From positions 2,501-21,804 of the forward strand of contig JADHZB010001770.1 in the NCBI GenBank assembly GCA_015657535.1: a stretch of 19,304 nucleotides of DNA. The letters run 5' to 3'. The DNA comes from Nephromyces sp. MM_2019. Its lineage: Eukaryota; Apicomplexa; Aconoidasida; Nephromycida. Position 1 is the stretch's first letter; every line of letters starts with the position of its first letter. The notes under the pieces are model-generated. The model did not search any database. It saw only the letters and a list, made by a program, of their open reading frames with translations, and had not been told where the DNA came from. A program made the translations under genes and the position numbers. Of this stretch, positions 1 to 9,117 are shown piece after piece.

Positions 1-177
1 GTGTAGATACACACACACACATCTGTGATATCTTACTAAATCACACTAGATATATATATAGAAATGTATATATATATATATATAAGATACCCATTATAAT
101 ATGGATGTACGTACAGCTTTAAACACACATAACATACATACAACTTTATATACACATAACATACATACAACTTTACA

Positions 178-395
178 CACACACAACGCCCAATACACAC
201 ACACACACACACCCCTCAATACATACACACACACACACCCCTCAATACATACACACACACACACCCCTCAATACACACACACACACACACCCCTCAATAC
301 ACACACACATACACACCCCTCAATACACACACACACACACACCCCTCAATACACACACACGCTCACACCCCTCAATACACACACACACACACACC
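178..395. repeat. 26-bp CA-rich minisatellite, 7-8 copies
   Basis: The core CCCCTCAATAC starts at 212, 238, 264, 290, 316, 342 and 368, an exact 26-bp period, with a degenerate eighth copy about 186. The rest of each unit is alternating CA. Read on the minus strand, each unit carries a GGGG block and a GTGTGT tract. The array lies directly after the last well-behaved codons of the minus-strand gene at 1019-395, so it is either the start of an intron (GT at 394-393) or a low-complexity C-terminal coding end. Twenty-six is not a multiple of three, so a copy-number change would shift any frame read through it. Confidence 0.9.
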
Positions 396-2521
396 ATAAG
401 GAGTTTGTATTCATTGAGGGTAATTGTAATAAAGTGGTTCATATTTGAGAGGAAGTGTGTGCTATTTTTAGAGTGTGTTTGGTTTGATTCAAGTTGAGCT
501 AAGAATGAGGGTATAGTATTAACCAGTCGAATGTGTGTAAGTAAATCATTTTCTAATACATGACATAGATGAGCCTTTTGTGTGTGTGTAAGGCCAATTA
601 ATAGCCAATGAATATCACTCTCACACATAAAAGATAGGCATAAAAATTCAAGTTCAGAGGTGTCTATTTCATGTTTTATAATAAATGAGCGTGTATTTAT
701 TGTGTGTGTAGGCCTTAATATGAATGCCTCTATAACGTTTAATATAGAGAGTTGATTAGGGAAACCATCAAGTATGTGTGTAAGAATTTTGGCCTCTATA
801 TCATTAATTGTAGGCCTAAATGTGTGTGTTTGGTGACCAAAACAATACCTTGCTTGAATGTGTAACTTCTTATCAAAATAACACACCTCAAGGGGGAACT
901 CACATGATGTGTGTGTATCTTTGGGGAAACAGGAGAATGAGTTGTGTGTTAGTAAGGCAGCCGAAAGGATTAGATGTGTGTGTGTGTGAGTAGGGGAGCT
1001 TATAAGGGGTGGGAGTACACTGTAAATTGATTTATAAGAGGGGCAGGAGGATGGGTGTAACTACACTCAATAAAATTATATTAAACACCTAAAAATTATT
1101 TTTCTATTATACACACACACTTTTATATATGTATTATTAGATTGTATACACAATCTTTAGGTTATATACAGACTCTCCAATTGTGTTTATATGTATAGAA
1201 TTATCTATAGCCAAATATACATAACATCAATATAAATACTTTTTCATCAGACATGTATATATATAAATATACACACACACATATACATACGTGTACATAT
1301 AGATATTACAATTATATAGACTCACATACATATTCATACATACATACAGATGCACACACCCTCACATATGCACACATACATACATATAGATATACACACC
1401 CTCACATATGCACACATACATATACACACATACATACATATAGATATACACATACATACATATAGATATACACACCCTCACATATGCACACATACATATA
1501 CACACATACATACATATAGATATACACATACATACATATAGATATACACATACATACATATAGATAAACACACATAAATACATATAGATATACGCATATC
1601 CATATATATAGATACACGCACATACATACATATAGATAAATACAAATACATACATAAAGATATATGCACAAATACCTATATAGACACACTCATACATATC
1701 TACACATACATACATACACATGTATATATATATATACACGCACACATACATATACATATACACCTGTGTGTATGTTCTCCTTGTTCGCTATTGTTGTGTA
1801 TAGTAGGTCGATATTTCTTTGGTAAGGGAGAGGTCCTATCATGTGTGTGTGTAGGTGAATTAATATAAATAATAGGCCCAGGTTTTGGGCTAAATGTGGG
1901 GCTATCATTGATATCGATGTGTGTAGAAGGTGAGCAATGTGTAGGGGTAGAGGGAGATTGATTTTCAGATGAGTGTGTATAGCCATCTGAAAATGGTTCA
2001 ATTTTATTTTCTGGCTGTGTGATTTTACCCCCACCCCCTACACATCCAGATGTGTGTGTGTGTGGGGTACTCTCAGTGTGTGTAGAAGGGTTACTCAGAT
2101 TGTCTAGACCTGTTACACTTCTAGATCTGTGTGTATGGGGGCTACACTCAGTGTGTGTAGAATGGCTACTCAGATTATCCTTACCTAATATAGTTAATGT
2201 GTGTGTAGGGGTATTAGAGGAGCGTTTGGGATGTGTGTGTGTAATATGTCCACTCAGTTTTCCCCCACCACCCACATCTCCAGATGTGTATGTAGAGAGT
2301 TGTCTTACACCTGCTGGTGTGTGTGTAGGAGTAGGGGATTGGCTCCTAGATGAGTGTTGAGCAGAGTTTGAGGGGGATATATCCCTACACACAACAGGCC
2401 CATTTTTTAGGCGAGGTGTAATTGGAAAATGTGTAGATTTATATATGCTCCTTAACCGCCTAGAATTCGAACGTTTTGCAGATTTGGAGAGTGTAAGGAT
2501 AGGTTGAGGCATATGTACCAT
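320..2521 (-). CDS. Low-complexity Ser/Thr/Pro/His-rich protein, probable two-exon gene
   Basis: Function not recognised. Proposed exon 1 runs from the ATG at 2521 down to 1764 (CAG before a GTGTAT donor). It encodes about 252 residues that look disordered, rich in S, T, P, H and G, with two copies of a DNLS-x3-STHTE-type unit and many THT runs from CA repeats. Proposed exon 2 starts at 1019 after a pyrimidine-rich stretch ending TTTACAG. The phase fits: two bases carried over plus one make AGT. Exon 2 continues open for about 208 codons and is more ordered and helical-looking, with few repeats (for example FRPTINDIEAKILTHILDGF). The end is unclear. Either a GT donor at 394-393 splices to an exon outside the window, or translation runs on to a stop at 320-322 through the 26-bp repeat. 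An in-frame stop at 2555-2557 with no AG between it and 2521 supports this ATG. The 744-base intron would contain the CA microsatellite block. The linkage of the two exons is inference. Confidence 0.5.
1253..1763. repeat. Compound CA/TA microsatellite with a higher-order unit
   Basis: About 500 bases of ACACAC, ACATACATA and ATAGATATA. A longer block, CACCCTCACATATGCACACA, recurs near 1357, 1399 and 1474, so there is a higher-order repeat rather than plain CA. Long open frames exist on both strands (YTH repeats one way, VCVYICMY the other), which is what a period-4 repeat without stops produces; I do not regard them as genes. On the minus strand it falls inside the proposed intron between 1763 and 1020. 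Confidence 0.85.
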
Positions 2522-4052
2522 CACAGTGTGTGTGTGTACATAATTATTGGATGATTATTATTTTGTGTAAGGATTAGAGGAGTTGAATTCATCTGACAAA
2601 TGTGTGTGTATTGGATACAATAGCTTAGAGGGGGAGGCCCATGTGTTTAGATGTGTTGTTATCTAATTAAACTGTGAGTGTGTAAACTCCTTACACACAA
2701 AGATTTCAATGCTGTACACCATTCACAAATCAGCTAGCGTGTGGTGGTGTGTCAGGAGGTGTGTAGTTGGTTGTATGAAGATGTCTGTGTGGGTAGATGT
2801 GGGTGTAAAGGTGTGTGTGAGGGTGTGTGTTTGAAGGTAGGTGTGAAGGTGTGTGGAGTGTTTTGGGTGAGTGTGGGTGAAGGTGTGTGTGTAAATATAC
2901 GTTTCAAATTATGCCTGGCTATGGGTACCTATGTGATTGTATGTAGGTTTGTGTATATATGTGGGATTGTCTAAATGTGTATGGGTGTGTAATTGAGTGT
3001 GTATATGAGTTAAAAAGTGTAATTATGTGCCTAGGAGTGTGAATAGGTGTAATGATGTGTGTAGTATGCTTAATGTATGTAATATATGTAATGTGTGTAA
3101 TGTACGTAGTGTGTGTAATGTACGTAGTATGTGTAGTGTATTGAGTATGTGTAGTATATATGTAATGGTGAACTAATTATTTTAATATGAAGTAATGTGT
3201 GAATTGGTCATTAGGCTAATGCCTAATGGTTTAAAGGCTGTATATAGAATCTCTATATATTTGTGTGTATATAGGTGTGTATGTATATATGTAATGGTGT
3301 TGAATATATTCATTACGTTTGAAAACATATGTACAATTCATGTAAATGTGTGCTAATGTATATATGATTGTGTATATATATATATATAGCTTATTTATAT
3401 TATATATATATGTATATATATTTGTGTCTATATATGCTTTTGTGTGTGCGTATGTGTGTGCATGTACGTATTTTGTTTGTGTATGTGTATGTGTGTATGT
3501 GTATATGTGTAAGTGAATGTGTGTGTGTTTATGAAATGTAATGATTTCGGTCAAATTTGAAGAGTATACCTTGGATAAAAAAGTTGTATAAATTGTTAGT
3601 GTGAGATTTAAAATCTTATATAAATAAATATTAGAAATACATCTTTATGTGTAAAACACACAGTAGTTATTTTGTGTGTAAAACAATATAGCACGTCAAT
3701 GTGGTATATTACATGTTTAAAAATGTGTGTAAAGCAATTTCCATATTTGAAACAGATAAATAATTATAAATTCACAGTGTGTATGATTTAATAAAATAAA
3801 CATTTGATGCGTATATAACATTTTTTAACACATTATTATATATTGATTAGTTGAATCCTCTCATCATCATATCATTAGAATTTATAGTTAAATCAACATC
3901 CCTAGTTGATGTTTATGCACACTTATTAGATGATTACACACACACACGTATCTCGACTATTAGATAGCTACACATACACGTACACCATCGAGATGATTAT
4001 ATACACACAAACACCTCCATTACGAGATGTTTACACACATATACACTGTTAG
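2522..4052. other. Divergent intergenic region, strongly GT-rich on the plus strand
   Basis: This 1.5 kb lies between the minus-strand gene starting at 2521 and the plus-strand gene starting at 4071, so it should contain both promoters. From about 2730 to 2900 the plus strand is nearly all G and T (GGTGTGTGTGAGGGTGTG-type sequence). From about 3055 to 3160 there is a degenerate tandem of GTGTGTAATGTACGTA. From 3360 to 3530 there is TA and TG microsatellite. Low-complexity open frames appear on both strands, but they lack ATG starts or consist only of repeat residues. I see no convincing gene. Confidence 0.6.
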
Positions 4053-4070
4053 ATGATTACCTATACACAT
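3930..4070. repeat. Imperfect GATGATTACACACA repeat at the 5' edge of the next gene
   Basis: Four to five imperfect units of about 28-33 bases, each a (T)AGATGATTAC-like or GAGATGTTTAC-like core followed by an ACACAC tract: near 3927, 3959, 3991, 4025 and 4050. The last unit contains the ATG at 4053. That ATG is therefore part of the repeat, which argues for translation starting at 4071 instead. Confidence 0.65.
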
Positions 4071-4958
4071 ATGAAGTCACCTATCATCTTTACAGCACTC
4101 CTTGTGTTGTTTACTACCTTTTACACACACAGTCTATACGGCTACTCCTACACCTTCTACACACTCCCCAGTGAACGCTTACACAGACACATTCAATTAA
4201 AGGGTTTATATATGTCCCCCAGGCTACCTTGGAGGGCCAGGCAGACACCCCAAAAACGCTGGTTTAAAGGTTTAGAGAAAAACAAGCGGGAACAGGCCTC
4301 ACACACTCACACACACCCTCACAAACGTTGGTGGTCTTCCAGGAAGGGCTGCCACCCCTGGAAGCCACGTACACACGCCTCCAATTTACAGTCAAAATGG
4401 GTCAATTGGGCCTACACACGTCACCCTTACCCACCTCCAAGACATGTGGGAGATAGGGGTGGTGTTGGTAAGGGTGTGTGTAAGGGTATAGTTGGTGAAG
4501 TTGTTGATAGTGAAGGTGTGTGTAAGGGTCAGGGTGTTTATAAGGGTGATGGTAGTGAGGTTATGTGTAAGGATGATGGAGTATATAAGGGTGAAGGAGT
4601 GTATAAGGGTGATGATGGTGAGGATGTGTGTAAGGGTATAGATGATGTAAATAACGGTCATAAAGATAATGTGTGGGATGAGGGAAGTAACCCCTTTTTA
4701 ATAGCAAATTACACATTTATATCAAAGGTTAAGGGTTCAGTAGCACCCTATGATATACACACACCTTTCACACGATCAAAAACTTCATCAAAAAGGCGGA
4801 GGCATAGGGAAAGGAAATTACACATACCCATTGAATTGAGAACAAAAACAAGGAGGGAACGATTAGCTGTGAACCATCTTATAAAACATTCTGATAAAGA
4901 TACTATCAGTTATGTTATGCAAAATCCACACATCCTAACTCAATTGATGAAGGCTTGA
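4071..4958 (+). CDS. Secreted, very basic protein with GVCKG/GVYKG repeats
   Basis: Not recognised as a known family. I chose the ATG at 4071 over the one at 4053 because the six extra residues come from the upstream repeat and the signal peptide is cleaner from 4071. The product is 295 residues. Residues 1-24 are a hydrophobic signal sequence (MKSPIIFTALLVLFTT...). Residues 33-125 are basic and tryptophan-rich (KRWFKG, HKRWWSSRKG) with a short HTHTHPH run. Residues 131-190 are low complexity, with GV[CY]KG or a variant about six times, encoded by TGTGTGTAAGGGT-like DNA. Residues 235-265 are strongly basic (TSSKRRRHRERK, RTKTRRER), followed by a probable C-terminal helix. A signal peptide plus basic extension is how apicomplexan plastid proteins enter the secretory path, and a basic C-terminus would suit an RNA-binding or ribosomal protein, but no diagnostic motif supports either. 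The frame is continuous, with no intron evident. Confidence 0.65.
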   Translation: MKSPIIFTALLVLFTTFYTHSLYGYSYTFYTLPSERLHRHIQLKGLYMSPRLPWRARQTPQKRWFKGLEKNKREQASHTHTHPHKRWWSSRKGCHPWKPRTHASNLQSKWVNWAYTRHPYPPPRHVGDRGGVGKGVCKGIVGEVVDSEGVCKGQGVYKGDGSEVMCKDDGVYKGEGVYKGDDGEDVCKGIDDVNNGHKDNVWDEGSNPFLIANYTFISKVKGSVAPYDIHTPFTRSKTSSKRRRHRERKLHIPIELRTKTRRERLAVNHLIKHSDKDTISYVMQNPHILTQLMKA

Positions 4959-7900
4959 CATTAAAAAGGGCTACACACAATACACACACATTCAAATTTG
5001 AGATATATATGAGGTTTATATTACGGTTAAAACAAACATGGTTTATTGGAACCATACAATGGGTACCTTTTAAAAAAAAAAAGCGTGTAAATATGTTAGA
5101 CATATCCATTGTGTATATGTACACATATTTTTTGGGTCAGCTGTGTGTTTATATATACACTTATACACAATTTTTTGTAAATCAACTGTGTGTGTATATT
5201 TACACATATTTTTATGGATCCATTTTGTATACACACACACATTGGGCATCATGTATATATACTTACACTCATTTTTAGATTAGTACATTCAATTTGATAA
5301 CCTCTTACCAAGTCTTAATGGGTACACATTGTTCAAAATCTCATAATATATTTATATGCTAATATTCTGTGTGTGTAAATATTATTAAAAATCTTATTAT
5401 ATGTACACACTCATATATACATACACTCACACACATACACACAAATTTATACATAGATTCACACCCATAAATTTACACATTTACATAAACACACACTCAC
5501 ACACCCACAAATTTACACACACAGAGACACACAAATGTACACTCAGTCACCCTCAGATATACACATTCACATATACATAAAAATCACACATTATATTTGG
5601 TTTCAATACGTAAAATTTCTAGAAATTTATTTTACTTCCGTCAATTAAATTTGTTTAACACAAATTTTTTTTTTAATTATTTTAATTATTTATATAGAAT
5701 ATACACACACATTCCAAACCATATATATATTTACATATATATATCACATAATAATATGTTTTTTTACACACTATTTAAATTGTATAAAATTTTATAATAA
5801 ACCTAGTCAATTATAATTATTCATTCAACAGTTGAAGTTGAAATATTGAAAAAAATTAAAAAATCAAAAAATGAAATGTATACAATATTTTGTGTGCTTT
5901 GAAATTATATATAAAAGTATACATGAATTAAATTCATTGTGTGCGTACGTGTGAATATTTTCGTGTGGGTGTGTGTATTTATGTATCTGTGTGTGTGTTT
6001 GGGTATATAAATATATATATATGTATGTGTGTTTATATATGTAGCAAGCAATGTCTGGAGAATTAAATAAACGTTAATCAATATACATATTTTTTTTTTA
6101 TAGTATATAGATATATATGGAATTTTCTAGTAAACAATATCTGTTTGATGTATATATATAAACTTGTGTTTATTCTTTGTGCATGTTTTTGTATATAATT
6201 TACAAAAGAAAATTTCTAATAAAAGAATCACGAAAAAATATGAAAGTTGTAGATATATTAAATATTCGTATGTAATAAAAATTGTAGAAATTACAAAGTA
6301 ATGCAAATGTGATACAATCATTAATTTTGTAATATGTGGGTATTAAATTGAAATAAATTATACATATATATATATATATATATTTATATTTACTTATGTG
6401 TATATATATACGTTTATATATATATTCGTAGATGTGTATATATTCACATATATCTATTTTTGAGTAGTATAGACATTCATACTCTATAATAAGAAAACAA
6501 GATTTGGTGTTGATGTATCAATTTCCCTATAAATTTTTTTAATTTGATATATTTGAAATATAAAATACAATTGAATATGGCTGTGATTTTAATATGATTA
6601 ACAACGATAAATAAGTGTATAATTTATTTGTATTATATATATATTGTGTATAATCATTAGGATTGCTAATACTAATTGTGCATTACATATTCTGCAGTTG
6701 TTAATACAAATATATTGAAATAAAAAGTGTTATTATATGATTCAATTTTTTGCTAATACTACTGCTTTACTAAAAAAAATTTTATTCATTATATCTATAT
6801 AAAAAGTTTCAATTAGTATGAATTTATATTGCACATTATATATTTAATTATAAAATGCGCATTAAATCATGTTTAAATACTTTAATTTTTTTAATTTTTT
6901 TATCCAAGAGAAACTATATGGATAAATGGATTTGAACTTTAAAAGTAAAACAAATTAAATATACAATTGATTTATAATCATTGACAATCATATACTATTG
7001 TTTATGTGTATGTATATTCATACATATATAGATATATAATTAATCAGTGCAGATTAGACATGCACACCTATATATATGTAAATATACTAATATATATAAA
7101 CATACAAGTTATACATGTTATATCTCAGTTACAATTATATTGAAAATTCTAAACAAATGGATTAAAATGTGTATATAATCACAAATTTAAAATACATTGG
7201 TATATAAATTTATATAATTAATTAGATATATATAAATATATAAACACAAGTTATATATAAGTTTATATAAACCTTAAACTACGTGCTAATATAACACGCA
7301 TGCTCGAATAATAGACAGACACACACATACATGTATACACATGCTCACAAATACAAATATACTTATCTATATTATATAATTTCCAACTCATTGAAAGTAA
7401 TTTTAAGACATTGAAAACAATAATATTATTTTAATAATCTTGCAAATTGTTTAATTAAACTAAGTATAAAATACATTAATATATATTTTTGAAAGCGTGT
7501 AGTAAAAGATGTTATAAACATAGAATCGCTTTAAACAATCATTGATAACTTATTTATTCAAATTAAATCAAAATTTAGTATTAATTTCAAGAATATTTTT
7601 AATGATAGCAAGTTTTCTTAACTTATATAATTAAGTTATAAAGATATTATATCATTTCAAATTTTATATAAGACATAAGATATATATACTATTTATATAT
7701 ATAATTAACTTAAAATATATAAATAGACATAACTTGAGATATATAAGTATATAGATATAAACAGAAGGATCTTATTCGCTGTTGATATATATATATATAT
7801 ATAATTATATATTTAGTTATATATGAATCTAAGTGTAATAGCAAAATTATGATATTTTTTAACAATAATACAAAATTAAACAAAAATTTTCTTAGGTTAT

Positions 7901-8600
7901 CGTACATGTTTACAAATTATTGTTTATGCGAAATCTTAATTGTGACCAAAATTTATCTGAATACATACTTTTGAAGATAAAAGATAAGCTTTATTTACCA
8001 TAAATATATCTCAGATGTTTAAGATGTGAGCTAATAAAAAACAAAATAACTCTAAAAATTTTAGGGTTTACACTATCAGCTTAGATATTATATGCTTGAC
8101 TTTTCTAAAAGTAAAAAAAGGAGTATTCTTTATATAGTTCTAACAATGTGGACTAATCGATAAAAAACATAGGCAAGTGTAACATAATTACATTATATCT
8201 CAAAATACACATAATAATCACACACACAAACTGCGAACTGTGCATAACACAACCGTTTACACACAACAGAGCAAGTATATCAATAATATAATAAATACAC
8301 TTTGCAACCTTCAAATCAAATATACACATACATATATTAAGGCCCACACATTACTTAAAAACATATTTCGCATATACATGTAAATATTAGATATATCCTC
8401 GTCATACACACACACATAAGAATGTATTCATAACACAGACAAAATTATAGCCTACAAATCTATCGCAAAAATATAGACTATTATTAAAAATACATGTCAC
8501 CAGGTATATATACACACATGATGATAAGTCAATGGTATAAGCTATTGCACACATCTACACAAAAATAGTTACTATCAACGAGTAATTCTAGAATTAATAG
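4959..8600. other. Long AT-rich region with no convincing gene
   Basis: This contains the repeat at 5105-5280, a CA-rich degenerate stretch at 5400-5590 with several ACAAATTTACACA-like pieces, a TG stretch at 5940-6050, TA runs (for example 6361-6383 and 7784-7803), and otherwise unstructured AT-rich DNA. The only part with a hint of coding is the minus strand at 8554-8153, which has two short open stretches: 50 codons from an ATG at 8554, and a later frame ending at the stop near 8153-8155. Both are rich in hydrophobic residues and cysteine, with AG acceptor-like and GT donor-like sites between. I could not build a unique spliced model. Nothing resembling a tRNA was found. Confidence 0.5.
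5105..5280. repeat. Imperfect repeat of self-complementary TGTGTATATATACACA blocks
   Basis: Three to four imperfect units of about 45 bases downstream of the basic-protein gene. Each carries a partly self-complementary core such as GTGTATATGTACACATA or GTGTGTTTATATATACAC, followed by a T run. An open frame passes through, but its product is almost only Y, T, H, C, V and I, so I treat it as non-coding repeat. Confidence 0.5.
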
Positions 8601-8619
8601 AAATCATCCTACACTATTT

Positions 8620-8632
8620 CCCCCCACCTATA
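8620..8632. promoter_or_regulatory. C-rich motif CCCCCCACCTATA, copy 1
   Basis: An exact 13-base match to the copy at 8751-8763, 131 bases apart, in otherwise AT-rich DNA 0.5 kb upstream of the membrane-protein gene at 9118. A six-C run is rare in this window. The regulatory role is inferred only from duplication and position. Confidence 0.25.
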
Positions 8633-8750
8633 CCTAATCAACATAAAACAACAGGTATATGAATTAGCCACACTTGCCTTAAATTAATGAAATTTTAGTC
8701 AATTACAACAGAGATGTCTACCTCAAAGTACATGCTTAGCTTTCAATTAG

Positions 8751-8763
8751 CCCCCCACCTATA
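8751..8763. promoter_or_regulatory. C-rich motif CCCCCCACCTATA, copy 2
   Basis: The second exact copy, continuing into TATAAAAATTC, about 355 bases before the ATG at 9118. It could be a transcription-factor site or a core promoter element for that gene. No identical copy was seen upstream of the paralogue at 13524, so it is not clearly a family-wide element. Confidence 0.25.
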
Positions 8764-9117
8764 AAAATTCTTCGTTTTATCCCTGATTTTGATTTTTCTA
8801 GCTATATAATAATAGTTTTTACTTTTTGGTTATATTTAATTGTAACCACACCAAAATTTTTGCTATTTCCAATTTTTTTTTGAGTTTTGTAGCTTTAAAT
8901 TTCCTTTATCTCTCGAAAAGCGTAAACTTTAATGTTTTTTACTGTTTTTAGTTAATTTAAAATTTCATTATCAACATTTACTTAATATAATCTTATCATT
9001 TCAATGATACGCATTTTACAAATTATAGGATACAACTAGAATGCTTAAAATTTTTTAGTCTTTGTATATTTTTTTTTACTATACTGTTTATTTTTTTTGG
9101 TAATTACTTACAACACA

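Noticed and set aside
101..448. Plus-strand open frame rich in HTHTHTP
   Set aside because: It is a translation of the 26-bp CA minisatellite with no other sequence content; the opposite strand has a better coding case.
1253..1763. Several overlapping open frames on both strands (YTH and VCVYICMY repeats)
   Set aside because: A CA/TA repeat lacks stop codons in several frames; open frames on both strands at once show there is no coding signal.
2741..2974. Plus-strand frame with VCVG/GVCEGV repeats
   Set aside because: There is no ATG near the start, it is purely GT-repeat derived, and it has no signal or domain. It resembles the repeat part of the gene at 4071 only because both come from TGTGTG DNA.
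3231..3554. Minus-strand frame of HTHTH/YTYTHTHT residues
   Set aside because: Microsatellite translation with no non-repeat core.
4955..5278. Plus-strand frame after the basic-protein gene, and an overlapping minus-strand frame
   Set aside because: It begins inside the stop region of the previous gene or from a non-ATG codon, and most of it translates the TGTGTATATATACACA repeat. The minus-strand frame has no support either.
6925..6950. GTTCAAATCC-like sequence on the minus strand suggesting a tRNA T-loop
   Set aside because: The flanking bases do not form a T-stem, and no acceptor stem or anticodon arm could be placed.
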